This document shows positions 17,503 through 25,043 of a stretch of 53,556 bases of DNA, in pieces. This DNA is from Merdivicinus sp050943495 (GTDB lineage Bacteria > Bacillota > Clostridia > Oscillospirales > Ruminococcaceae): positions 1-53,556 of the forward strand of contig JBMNPH010000014.1 in assembly GCA_050943495.1 (NCBI GenBank), in the 5' to 3' direction. The first letter of the stretch is position 1. Each line of letters opens with the position of its first letter. Made by a program: the position numbers and the translations under genes. Under the pieces are notes generated by a model. The model was not told the origin of the DNA, did no database searches, and worked only from the letters and a program-made list of their open reading frames with translations.

Positions 17503-18339
17503 ATGGAAATCCCAGCATCATTCCGTGCCAATGCTTCCATCCATCGCAGCTTAAACCAAGATCCTGTCAATGGGGTACTCAGCTGCGGTTTTCTGGTCAA
17601 ATCCTCCAGCCGCAGCGACCGTAATCTCTGTTTTCCCCATTACGGTGCTCTTCTGCTGCTTGATGGGCGCGGCGAATATGTGTCCGAAGACGGGCATTCC
17701 ATTCCGCTAGAACCTGGGATGTTTGTCCAGCGGATGCCCGGAATCCGTCATTCTACGATTGTCGAAGCCGGAAGCGGATGGCTGGAATTCTTCGTCTGTT
17801 TCGGGCGCGATTTCTATGAAACAATGGCATCTCTGGGATTCTTCAGCCGTCAGCCGGTTCTCTTTCCCGGATTAAGTGAAGGCTTAATCGCCCGCTGCGG
17901 TGCCCTCATGGAAAATTTCCGCAAATTTCCGGATGAAAAAAATCCTGCTCTTTTTCTGGAAGCACAGGAATTTGTATTGACGATTATGGAATTGCATCAT
18001 CGTCATACGCTGGGATCCCTTCAGCAGCCCCTCCGGGATGCTGCCAAGATTCTCTGCACTCCGGATCCTGACTACCCAACACCTGCACAGGCAGCCGCTT
18101 TTGCTGGAATGGAATACGAAACCTTCCGCAAAAAATTCCGCAAGGCTTTTGGAATTGCACCCAACGCCTATCAGCTTCAACATCGCTTGGATCATTCCAA
18201 GGAATTGCTGCTTAACACTACACTCACAGTGGAACAAATCGCACTGCAATGCCACTTCTCCGATGCATTTGCATTTTCCAAAGCATTCCGCCTGCATTTT
18301 GGTCTTTCCCCACGCCAATTCCGCAACAGCCATCTGTAA
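17503..18339 (+). CDS. AraC family transcriptional regulator
   Basis: A 278-residue regulator with an N-terminal cupin-like sensing domain (HYGALLLLDGRGEYVSEDGH, PLEPGMFVQRMPGIRHST) and a C-terminal pair of helix-turn-helix motifs (about 180-278; second motif TVEQIALQCHFSDAFAFSKA followed by FRLHFGLSPRQFR). The start is ATG 17503, preceded by GGGAGGA; the longer frame from 17446 begins inside the operator. It is divergent from the URO-D-like gene and is probably its activator or repressor. The effector is not evident; the cupin fold in this subfamily usually binds a sugar or small acid. Confidence 0.88.
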   Translation: MEIPASFRANASIHRSLNQDPVNGVLSCGFLVKSSSRSDRNLCFPHYGALLLLDGRGEYVSEDGHSIPLEPGMFVQRMPGIRHSTIVEAGSGWLEFFVCFGRDFYETMASLGFFSRQPVLFPGLSEGLIARCGALMENFRKFPDEKNPALFLEAQEFVLTIMELHHRHTLGSLQQPLRDAAKILCTPDPDYPTPAQAAAFAGMEYETFRKKFRKAFGIAPNAYQLQHRLDHSKELLLNTTLTVEQIALQCHFSDAFAFSKAFRLHFGLSPRQFRNSHL

Positions 18340-18384
18340 GTTATCAAAAAAATGTAAAATTTTCACCAATTTTCATTTCTATAC

Positions 18385-18413
18385 TTGCGGATATCAGAAA
18401 ATATGTGTATAAT
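18385..18413 (+). promoter_or_regulatory. Promoter of the 96-residue protein gene
   Basis: TTGCGG (18385-18390), 17 bases, TATAAT (18408-18413). The -10 is perfect and the -35 weak. Confidence 0.5.
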
Positions 18414-18444
18414 AAATTCAGATCAACAGAAAGGATGTGGAGTC

Positions 18445-18735
18445 ATGCGCTCTTTATCGATTTTGGATGAGTTTAAAAAAGAGGCGCCCAACGCCATCTT
18501 TACCAAAGAACAGGCTATGCAGATTTCCCTTAAACTGTTAAAAAAGGAACTGGATCGGACAACTTCGGAAGAGGATGCCGCTGTGATCCGTAAGGCAATT
18601 GAGTACTTCAGCTTCAGTTATCTCGATGCCACCGAAACGGAAACAGATGCCATGCTGGATGCTTTTAATGTCGCCCGTCTTACCACCAGCGATATCGTGG
18701 AAGCAATTCAGGTCGTTTTGTTCGAAGCTGAATAA
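18445..18735 (+). CDS. Hypothetical 96-residue protein
   Basis: I do not recognise this protein. It is predicted to be cytosolic and helical, rich in Glu, Lys and Ala, with no Cys, no membrane segment and no clear DNA-binding motif (MRSLSILDEFKKEAPNAIF at the start, LTTSDIVEAIQVVLFEAE at the end). The start is ATG 18445, with AAAGGA nine bases upstream; the frame opens further but only into the promoter. It is a complete unit with its own promoter and strong terminator, and lies between the AraC gene and tRNA-Arg. That isolated, well-signalled context supports it being a real gene. Confidence 0.65.
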   Translation: MRSLSILDEFKKEAPNAIFTKEQAMQISLKLLKKELDRTTSEEDAAVIRKAIEYFSFSYLDATETETDAMLDAFNVARLTTSDIVEAIQVVLFEAE

Positions 18736-18741
18736 AATTAA

Positions 18742-18779
18742 TAGCGGAATACTTTACGGGTATTCCGCTATATTTTTTT
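18742..18779 (+). terminator. Terminator of the 96-residue protein gene
   Basis: TAGCGGAATAC and GTATTCCGCTA form a perfect 11-bp stem, followed by TATTTTTTT. Confidence 0.9.
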
Positions 18780-18788
18780 AAATTACTC

Positions 18789-18817
18789 TTGACAAATCTT
18801 TCCGGCTTTGCTATAAT
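18789..18817 (+). promoter_or_regulatory. Consensus promoter of tRNA-Arg
   Basis: TTGACA (18789-18794), 17 bases, TATAAT (18812-18817): a perfect sigma-A consensus 23 bases before the tRNA. Confidence 0.9.
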
Positions 18818-18839
18818 AATATGCGTTGCATCAATAGAT

Positions 18840-18914
18840 GCGCCTGTAGCTCAGTGGATAGAGCACCGGCCTCCGGAGCCGGGTGCGTTGGTTCGATTCC
18901 AATCAGGCGTACCA
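18840..18914 (+). tRNA. tRNA-Arg (anticodon CCG)
   Basis: A 75-base cloverleaf. Acceptor GCGCCTG pairs with CAGGCGT (one G-U), the D arm is GCTC..GAGC, the anticodon stem CCGGC/GCCGG frames loop CTCCGGA (anticodon CCG), and the T arm contains GGTTCGATTCC. The CCA end is encoded. It reads CGG codons. Confidence 0.95.
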
Positions 18915-18915
18915 C

Positions 18916-18955
18916 AAAAACCCGATGATCCGTTTGGTTCATCGGGTTTTTCTTT
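18916..18955. terminator. Terminator of tRNA-Arg, possibly also of radC
   Basis: AAAACCCGATGA and TCATCGGGTTTT form a perfect 12-bp stem, followed by TTTTTCTTT on the plus strand. The symmetric stem sits 22 bases past the convergent RadC stop. Confidence 0.88.
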
Positions 18956-18976
18956 ATCATCTTCCTGAAACTTCTG

Positions 18977-19990
18977 TCAAAATAATGGCTGATCGCCCTC
19001 TGTCTGAACGCCTAAGTATCCCAGTTCCATCAAAGATACAAAATCCTCCCCTGACACAATCATATGATCCAGCAGCTCTATTCCGACTGGATGCAGAATG
19101 GAGGCTAAAGTTTCGGTAATTCGAACGTCTTGAGAAGAAGGGCGTGCCAATCCATTCGGATGGTTATGGGCTAAAATTACATTCACTGCCTTACACTGAT
19201 AAGCGATCTCCACGATTTTCCGCACATCAAATGCTGCCCGGCTGAGTCCGCCTTCTGAAATCAAGTCGCACCGCAGCAGGTGACAGGCATTATTGAAACA
19301 AAGCAAATATACCACTTCTTCTGATCGGCCCAGAAACTTTGGAATCAGAAATTCCCCGACTTTCTGACTCGTATTTAATTGATCTGTTGCCGGAGTGAGC
19401 TGCTCGATATACCGACGCGACACCTGCGGCATCATTTTAAGCAGGACTGCCGCATTCGGAGTCATCCCCTCTATCGAAACCAATTGCTCATAATCTGCCT
19501 GAAGCGCCTGTGAAAAAGATCCGAACTGATCGATCAGCCGATGAGCCACCTCGTTGGTATCTTGACAGCGAATGCCGAAAAATAAAAGCAACTCCAATAT
19601 CGTATGGTCCGGAAAATAATCGAGCCCTTCCCGCAAGAACCGCTTTTTCAGACGATCCCGATGCCCTTCTTGGGAGGAATTCGTTTCTTCTGTTTCGTGT
19701 ATTTCTTCAAAATTATTTGGCATGTCAGCAGGTATGCTTTCTGGCGGTGCGGTTTCACTTACTGGCGGGACGTTTTCTTCTGTTTTGACATGTTCCACTT
19801 TTGCGGTATAGGCCGGCACAGGAGACTGTTTTTGTTCAGTAGTTCCGGAAAGTTCTTCATCCAACAGATTTTGCATTAATAGACTGTCATCCAAATCAAA
19901 CTCTTCCAATGCAAGCTCAAACACTGGTTTATATACAGTTGAGGTATTTTTCTTTTTTCCCGTTTTGGATTCTCGTTCTTTTTTCGCCAT
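18977..19990 (-). CDS. RadC-like JAB/MPN-domain protein with acidic N-terminal extension
   Basis: A 337-residue protein. The C-terminal half (from about 120) is the RadC family: a helix-hairpin-helix-like segment (HTILELLLFFGI to LVSIEGMTPNAAVLL) and a JAMM metal site (ILAHNHPNGLARPSSQDVRI, i.e. HxH...S..D). The first ~110 residues are low-complexity, rich in Glu/Pro/Ser/Thr and absent from ordinary RadC, which is about 225 residues. The family's role in DNA repair is disputed and the metallo-peptidase/nuclease activity is unproven. The start is ATG 19990 with AAAAGGGGCAGGA upstream; the 21-residue longer frame is not supported. It is convergent with tRNA-Arg. Confidence 0.88.
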   Translation of the reverse strand: MAKKERESKTGKKKNTSTVYKPVFELALEEFDLDDSLLMQNLLDEELSGTTEQKQSPVPAYTAKVEHVKTEENVPPVSETAPPESIPADMPNNFEEIHETEETNSSQEGHRDRLKKRFLREGLDYFPDHTILELLLFFGIRCQDTNEVAHRLIDQFGSFSQALQADYEQLVSIEGMTPNAAVLLKMMPQVSRRYIEQLTPATDQLNTSQKVGEFLIPKFLGRSEEVVYLLCFNNACHLLRCDLISEGGLSRAAFDVRKIVEIAYQCKAVNVILAHNHPNGLARPSSQDVRITETLASILHPVGIELLDHMIVSGEDFVSLMELGYLGVQTEGDQPLF

Positions 19991-20094
19991 ATTCCTGCCC
20001 CTTTTCCATTCTTTTATCAGTATACCATAAAATCCTCCAAATGAAAACCACAAGTTTTTCTGGGATAACGGTAGAAATTGTCATGAATTTGTTG

Positions 20095-20136
20095 TATAAT
20101 AGGTAAGATAATCGTGGATCTTTCTCTGCTATCCAC
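20095..20136 (+). promoter_or_regulatory. -10 box and leader hairpin upstream of cysteine desulfurase
   Basis: TATAAT (20095-20100) lacks a good -35 at 17 bases. CGTGGAT (20113-20119) and ATCCACG (20130-20136) form a 7-bp hairpin in the expected leader, before the AGGAGG site. It is the probable start of the long operon running to 27023. Confidence 0.4.
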
Positions 20137-20162
20137 GCGACTCAGATGTTAGGAGGATTTTA

Positions 20163-21329
20163 TTGGAGATCTATCTCGATAACTGTGCCACCACCCGCGT
20201 CTGCGAGGAAGCTGTTGATGCTTGTGTGCACGCTATGTCCGTTGATTACGGCAACCCCTCATCCCTACATAAAATGGGGGTACAGGCAGAACAAATTCTC
20301 TCGGATACCCGGCGTCTGATCGGCAAAATGCTCGGCTGTGATCCCGGCTGTATTCTATTTACCGGCAGTGCCACTGAAAGCAATAATCTTGCTATCCTTG
20401 GATCAGCAGCGGCTTATCCGCGGGCTGGAAAAAAAATTGTAACAACTTCGGTCGAACATGCTTCGGTCGAAAATTCCATCGCTTTTCTCGAAGAAGAAGG
20501 ATATTCTGTCTGCCGCATCGCGCCGCACTCGGATGGAAATTTTGATCCCGCTGATTTTTTGAATGCCGTGGATTCCGATACCTTCCTGCTCTCCCTGATG
20601 ATGGTCAACAATGAAACCGGCACCATTCTGCCGCTTAGACAGATCATTCCCCCGCTCAAAAAACGTTTCCCGAAACTGCTGATTCATGTGGATGCGGTGC
20701 AGGGATTTGCCAAATATCCGCTCAATCTCAAACAACTGGATCTGGATTTTGTGACCTTCAGCGGACATAAACTTTACGCTCCCAAGGGGATTGGCGTTCT
20801 TTATGTCAAAAAGGGAATTCGTCTCAAACCCCTGATTCACGGCGGCGGACAGGAAAAAGGGCTCCGTTCCGGCACGCAATCCGTCCCGCTGATCGCAGCG
20901 CTGAATGCTGCTCTGCAGCTTTGTGACACAAATCGGGATACCTTCCGCCAGCATTATCAGGATCTGAACGCGCATCTGCGGGAGGGACTTGCAAAACTGG
21001 ATGGAATTGCAATCAATTCTCCGGAAAATGGCGCACCGCATCTTCTGAATATTTCGGTGATGGGAGTTCCATCCGAAATTATGCTGCATTTTCTGGAAAC
21101 CAAGGAGATCTTCGTCTCCAGCGGATCCGCCTGCGCAAAAGGCGCTCAGAGTTCCGTGCTGGCAGCGTATGGCCTTCCGACAGAACGAATCCGTTCGGCT
21201 CTCCGGATCAGCTTCTCCAAGGACAATACAATTGCGGACATTGACGCCCTTCTCACAGCCATTGCAGAGGGGCAGCAGCGTTTCCTGAAGTTTACTACCT
21301 CATCTTCTCAAGGAAAGGATCATATATGA
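20163..21329 (+). CDS. Cysteine desulfurase (class V aminotransferase, NifS/IscS-like)
   Basis: A 388-residue PLP enzyme that takes sulfur from cysteine to a persulfide. The PLP lysine is Lys203 in FSGHKLYAPKG, the ring-stacking His is His99 in SVEHAS, and the catalytic Cys324 is in SSGSACAKG. GGGQEKGLRSGTQSV is the substrate-binding loop. The start is TTG 20163, with AGGAGG seven bases upstream and no ATG nearby in frame. It overlaps thiI by four bases (ATGA), the common Firmicutes pairing in which this enzyme feeds sulfur to ThiI for tRNA 4-thiouridine and possibly thiamine synthesis. A role in Fe-S assembly is less likely since no iscU/sufU follows. Confidence 0.92.
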   Translation: MEIYLDNCATTRVCEEAVDACVHAMSVDYGNPSSLHKMGVQAEQILSDTRRLIGKMLGCDPGCILFTGSATESNNLAILGSAAAYPRAGKKIVTTSVEHASVENSIAFLEEEGYSVCRIAPHSDGNFDPADFLNAVDSDTFLLSLMMVNNETGTILPLRQIIPPLKKRFPKLLIHVDAVQGFAKYPLNLKQLDLDFVTFSGHKLYAPKGIGVLYVKKGIRLKPLIHGGGQEKGLRSGTQSVPLIAALNAALQLCDTNRDTFRQHYQDLNAHLREGLAKLDGIAINSPENGAPHLLNISVMGVPSEIMLHFLETKEIFVSSGSACAKGAQSSVLAAYGLPTERIRSALRISFSKDNTIADIDALLTAIAEGQQRFLKFTTSSSQGKDHI

Positions 21330-22501
21330 AAGAACTGATTTTGATTAAAAACGGCGAAATTGCCCTGAAGGGACTCAATAAAAGTTCCTTCGAAGATATA
21401 TTAATGAAGAATATTCGCTGGCGTCTTCGTTCAATCGGCGAATTCCGTCTGCGCAAGGCGCAATCTACCATCTATTTAGAGCCCGCTGACTGTTCTTCAT
21501 TTGATTTCGATGAAGCAATCGACCGTTTGACCAAAATTTTTGGCATTGCTTCCCTCTCTCGTGCCCTTGTCGTGGAAAAAAGTCTCGAGGCACTCTGTTC
21601 CAATGTCTGCGGCTACTTGGAGGAAATTCTCTCTGATGCCCGTACCTTCAAGGTCGAAACCCGTCGTTCCGATAAACAGTTTCCCCTCAAATCCCCCGAA
21701 ATTTCGGCGGAAGTAGGCGGTGTTATTCTTTCACATTTCCCACATATCCGGGTGGATGTCCACAATCCGGAGGTCGTGGTCAATGTAGAAATCCGTGACT
21801 TCGGTGCTTATATTCATGCCGGCAGCATCCCCGGCGCTGGCGGCATGCCTGTTTCTTCCAGCGGCAAGGCCATGATTCTCATTTCGGGCGGACTGGACAG
21901 CCCCGTCGCTGCCTACATGATGGCAAAACGCGGCCTCGCTCTCGAAGCCATCCACTTCGTCAGTCCCCCCTATACCAGTGACCGCGCCCTTCAGAAAGTC
22001 GAAACTCTCTGTGAAAAACTCGTTCCCTATACCGGAAGCATCAAATTTCACTGCGTTCCTTTCACTGAGATTCAGGAAGCAATCAAGCTGCACTGCCCGG
22101 AAGAACTGTTTACGGTCATAATGCGGCGTCTGATGATGAAAATTGCCACTGCCATCGCCAAAAAAGAAGAAATTCGCGCCCTGGTAACCGGCGAAAGTCT
22201 CGCACAGGTTGCCAGCCAGACGCTCGATGCTCTTTACTGCACGGATAATTCCACGGACCTTGTCGTCCTCCGTCCTCTGATTGGTATGGATAAAACCGAA
22301 ATTATTAAGATTGCTTACCAGATTGATACCTACGAAACTTCTATCCTCCCCTATGAGGACTGCTGTACTGTCTTCACTCCTCGCCATCCCCGCACCAGAC
22401 CCAAACTCTATTTTGTGGAAAAAGCAGAATCCGGATTTGATTTCGGGCCTTTGCTGGAACGGGCCATTCAGGATACTGTTAGTAAAACTATCTCCTTTTA
22501 A
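21326..22501 (+). CDS. thiI: tRNA 4-thiouridine synthase ThiI
   Basis: A 391-residue tRNA sulfurtransferase. Residues 1-60 form the ferredoxin-like N-domain (ELILIKNGEIALKGLNKSSF), about 60-165 the THUMP domain, and the PP-loop ATPase has ISGGLDSPVAAYM at about 186-198. CGEEL-type sequence (LHCPEELFTVIMRRLMMKIA) and VTGESLAQVASQT are family-typical. The C-terminal rhodanese domain of the E. coli enzyme is absent, as in Bacillus, so the upstream desulfurase must pass sulfur directly. It uses ATP to adenylate U8 of tRNA and replaces oxygen with sulfur. Cotranscribed with the desulfurase. Confidence 0.95.
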   Translation: MKELILIKNGEIALKGLNKSSFEDILMKNIRWRLRSIGEFRLRKAQSTIYLEPADCSSFDFDEAIDRLTKIFGIASLSRALVVEKSLEALCSNVCGYLEEILSDARTFKVETRRSDKQFPLKSPEISAEVGGVILSHFPHIRVDVHNPEVVVNVEIRDFGAYIHAGSIPGAGGMPVSSSGKAMILISGGLDSPVAAYMMAKRGLALEAIHFVSPPYTSDRALQKVETLCEKLVPYTGSIKFHCVPFTEIQEAIKLHCPEELFTVIMRRLMMKIATAIAKKEEIRALVTGESLAQVASQTLDALYCTDNSTDLVVLRPLIGMDKTEIIKIAYQIDTYETSILPYEDCCTVFTPRHPRTRPKLYFVEKAESGFDFGPLLERAIQDTVSKTISF

Positions 22502-22527
22502 TCCCATAGAATAGGACGGTCTTTTTC

Positions 22528-22905
22528 ATGAAAATCTTAATGCAGGTTGCAATTGTGTTCGGCGTTTGTTTGATTGGAGAAGGATTGGCACTGCTTATTC
22601 CCCTCCCTGCCAGCGTTATCAGCATGATTCTACTTTTTCTTCTCCTGCTTTGCAAGCTGCTCAAACCGGCACATATCGCAGAAAAATCGGATTTTCTGCT
22701 GAAGAATATGGCTTTTTTCTTCATTCCTGCCGGCGTTGCCATTATGGAGAGCGCCGGTATCCTGCTGGAAAATCTTTTCCCCTTCTTGGCAATCTGCCTG
22801 ATTACTTTGATTCTTACCTTTGCCGCCACAGCTTGGACTGTCCGTCTGGTTATCTGGCTGCAAAATCGCATTGCCGTCAAAAAGGAGGATTCCCATCATG
22901 CTTGA
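22528..22905 (+). CDS. lrgA: CidA/LrgA family holin-like membrane protein
   Basis: A 125-residue protein with four predicted membrane helices: VAIVFGVCLIGEGLALLI, PASVISMILLFLLLLCKLL, FFFIPAGVAIMESAGILL, and AICLITLILTFAATAWTVRL. It matches LrgA/CidA, which with LrgB/CidB control murein hydrolase release, autolysis and, in several bacteria, pyruvate uptake. The overlap with the next gene (8 bases) implies coupling. Which of Lrg or Cid it is cannot be decided; the lrgA symbol follows common naming of adjacent lrgA-lrgB pairs. It is the third gene of the run that starts with the desulfurase. Confidence 0.85.
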   Translation: MKILMQVAIVFGVCLIGEGLALLIPLPASVISMILLFLLLLCKLLKPAHIAEKSDFLLKNMAFFFIPAGVAIMESAGILLENLFPFLAICLITLILTFAATAWTVRLVIWLQNRIAVKKEDSHHA

Positions 22906-23575
22906 TTGGCTTTCTTCTCCGCTTTTCGGCATTACACTCAGCATCGCTGCCTATGCCGCAGGCTGCTGGATTCAAAAAAAGCTGCGCTCTCCGCTCGCGA
23001 ATCCGTTGTTGATTGCAATTCTGCTTGTTATTGCATTTCTGAAACTGACCGGAATTCCCCTGGATGTTTACAGTAAGGGCGGCGATTTTATCTCGCTCTT
23101 TCTGGCACCCGCAACGGCCTGTTTGGCTATTTCGATCTACCGTCAGCTGCCGGTTTTGAAAAAAAATTTATTGCCGGTGCTAATCGGAAGTGCGGTCGGC
23201 TCTGCTGTTTCAATGGGAAGTGTAGCGCTGCTCTGTAAAGCATTTCAGCTTGACGCTAAAATGACTGCTTCTCTTCTCCCAAAATCTGTTACCACGCCAA
23301 TCGCCATGGGAATTGCTGAGCAACATGGCGGAATTATCCCGATTACAGTGGCAGCTGTAATTATTACCGGCATTATGGGCGCCATTCTGGCACCGTCTTT
23401 AATCCGCTTATTTCATGTACAAAACCCCATCGCCGCCGGACTGGCAATCGGTACCTGCAGTCACGCTGTCGGCACTTCCAAGGCTCTGCAACTCGGGGAA
23501 ATAGAGGGCGCAATGAGTGGAATTGCCATTGGCACAGCCGGTCTAATTACGGTTTTATTGGCGATGCTTTTTTAA
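22898..23575 (+). CDS. lrgB: LrgB family membrane protein
   Basis: A 225-residue polytopic membrane protein with the LrgB/CidB hallmarks LLPKSVTTPIAMGIAEQHGG and GLAIGTCSHAVGTSKALQLG near the C-terminus. The start is ATG 22898, preceded by AGGAGG and overlapping lrgA; the longer frame from 22820 lies wholly inside lrgA and is not LrgB-like. With LrgA it forms a membrane complex involved in control of lysis or in small-acid transport. The downstream sortase starts 23 bases after its stop, so envelope-related genes are grouped here. Confidence 0.9.
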   Translation: MLDWLSSPLFGITLSIAAYAAGCWIQKKLRSPLANPLLIAILLVIAFLKLTGIPLDVYSKGGDFISLFLAPATACLAISIYRQLPVLKKNLLPVLIGSAVGSAVSMGSVALLCKAFQLDAKMTASLLPKSVTTPIAMGIAEQHGGIIPITVAAVIITGIMGAILAPSLIRLFHVQNPIAAGLAIGTCSHAVGTSKALQLGEIEGAMSGIAIGTAGLITVLLAMLF

Positions 23576-23597
23576 CTATGGATAAAGGAGGTTTGCT

Positions 23598-25022
23598 ATG
23601 ACTCTTTCGCATATGCAGGAAGAACAACTTCTTCGTTCCATCCGAATTCTGGCTTCCAAAAAGCGCCAACTTTCTGTTGCGGAAATCGGAACAGGCGGTC
23701 TATTCGCGCAGGTGTTTGCTTCTGTACCCGGCGGGGCGGAAAAAGTTCTCCGCAGCGGGCAAATCCTATTTGATTTGAATGGAATGACTCGACTGGCTGG
23801 TGTCCGTCCAGCACTTTGCCGTAAATTTGGTATGAACCGCAAAGAAACAGCGGTCGCACTGGCTGTTTCCGTCATGAACCGGGATAAAACAGCAATCGGG
23901 ATCGGTGTTTCCGGTCCCGCTGATGGATCGGAACCCATATGGGCCGCTATTGCCATCCAAAATGGACGCACACGTTGGATTGCAGTCGAAGAGATTCGTC
24001 CCGCAGAAGGCGGAAATGTCTTGATTCAACGGGAACAGACGGTTGCTCTTCTCATCAATCTCCTGGATGGTTATTTATCCAATGATCAGCGTATTTTGGA
24101 TACATTTCAGTCCGCCAAAAAATGGAAAAGCTGTTATCGGCAGCCTTTCCTTATCCGCCTGATTCAATTTTTCCTTCCATGGAAAGGCGATTCCGCCAGC
24201 GATGTTGTTGTAAAGGTTTTGCTCATTGCAGCTCTTGCAGTTGGCGGATGGGCTGCTTCTCAGCTATCCGGCGATCTGATTCAAACTTATGAGAGTACAC
24301 AGGTCCTGGAACGAGCCGTGCAGACCATGGAACAGCCTCCTTCCTCAGAACAGATTACCAATCTGCCAGAAGGATATCTGGATAAATTTGCCTCTGCATA
24401 TGCCATCAATTCCGAAATTGTTGGATGGCTCAATATCCCCAATACCAATATGAATCTTCCCGTCCTCCAGCATGAGGATAATGATTACTATCTCAATCAT
24501 AATTTCGAAGGGGATTACGATCCGAATGGGGTTCCATTTATGGATTTCCGCAACAATGTACAGGAATTGGATAACAATACTTTGATCTATGGACATAATT
24601 GGGAGTCCGGACAGATGTTCCACAGTCTGCTGCTCTATAAGGATGTGGAATTCTACAAACAAAATCCGGTCATTACCTTTGATACCGTCTATGAAGAGAG
24701 TCAGTGGAAAGTGATTGCATGCTTCGAGGCAGTCACGGATGCGAATATCGGAGAAGTCTTTAATTATTTCAATTTTGTCCGCACCTCCGATCCGGAACGG
24801 GTTCAGTGGTATCTGGATGAGGTCATGGCACGCAGTTATTTCACTACCACTGTGGATGTCAATACAGATGACCGCCTTCTCACTTTACAGACCTGTGCGA
24901 ATGATCGGTATAACCGCAAAATCTGTCTGGTCGCGCGAAAAGTTCGGCCGGGAGAAAGTGCCGAGGTCGACGTTTCGGGCGCTGCTGAAAATCCTAATCG
25001 TGTCAAACCTGTGATTTATTAA
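23598..25022 (+). CDS. Class B sortase with N-terminal CinA_C-like cytoplasmic domain
   Basis: A 474-residue protein in three parts. Residues about 8-165 resemble the CinA C-terminal domain (PncC, NMN deamidase): AEIGTGGLFAQVFASVPGG corresponds to AESCTGGL..VPG, and GIGVSGPADGSEPIWAAIAI to GIAGPxGGxxxKPVGTVxIA. The Ser-Cys of ESCTGG is Ile-Gly here, so deamidase activity is doubtful. One membrane helix spans about 202-222. Residues about 255-450 are a class B sortase: LNIPNTNMNLPVLQ, His333 in YGHNW, Cys433 in LTLQTC, and Arg440. The sortase side would be outside and the CinA-like side in the cytosol. Sortases join proteins with a C-terminal signal to peptidoglycan; no such signal is visible in the window. 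It is followed 22 bases later by a Ser-rich membrane protein. GGAGG precedes the ATG. Confidence 0.85.
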   Translation: MTLSHMQEEQLLRSIRILASKKRQLSVAEIGTGGLFAQVFASVPGGAEKVLRSGQILFDLNGMTRLAGVRPALCRKFGMNRKETAVALAVSVMNRDKTAIGIGVSGPADGSEPIWAAIAIQNGRTRWIAVEEIRPAEGGNVLIQREQTVALLINLLDGYLSNDQRILDTFQSAKKWKSCYRQPFLIRLIQFFLPWKGDSASDVVVKVLLIAALAVGGWAASQLSGDLIQTYESTQVLERAVQTMEQPPSSEQITNLPEGYLDKFASAYAINSEIVGWLNIPNTNMNLPVLQHEDNDYYLNHNFEGDYDPNGVPFMDFRNNVQELDNNTLIYGHNWESGQMFHSLLLYKDVEFYKQNPVITFDTVYEESQWKVIACFEAVTDANIGEVFNYFNFVRTSDPERVQWYLDEVMARSYFTTTVDVNTDDRLLTLQTCANDRYNRKICLVARKVRPGESAEVDVSGAAENPNRVKPVIY

Positions 25023-25043
25023 TTCCGGAAAGGAGCCGCTTTC

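Noticed and set aside
20113..20136. Riboswitch or T-box before the cysteine desulfurase gene
   Set aside because: Only one 7-bp hairpin is present; no conserved T-box or known riboswitch core is visible and the leader is too short.
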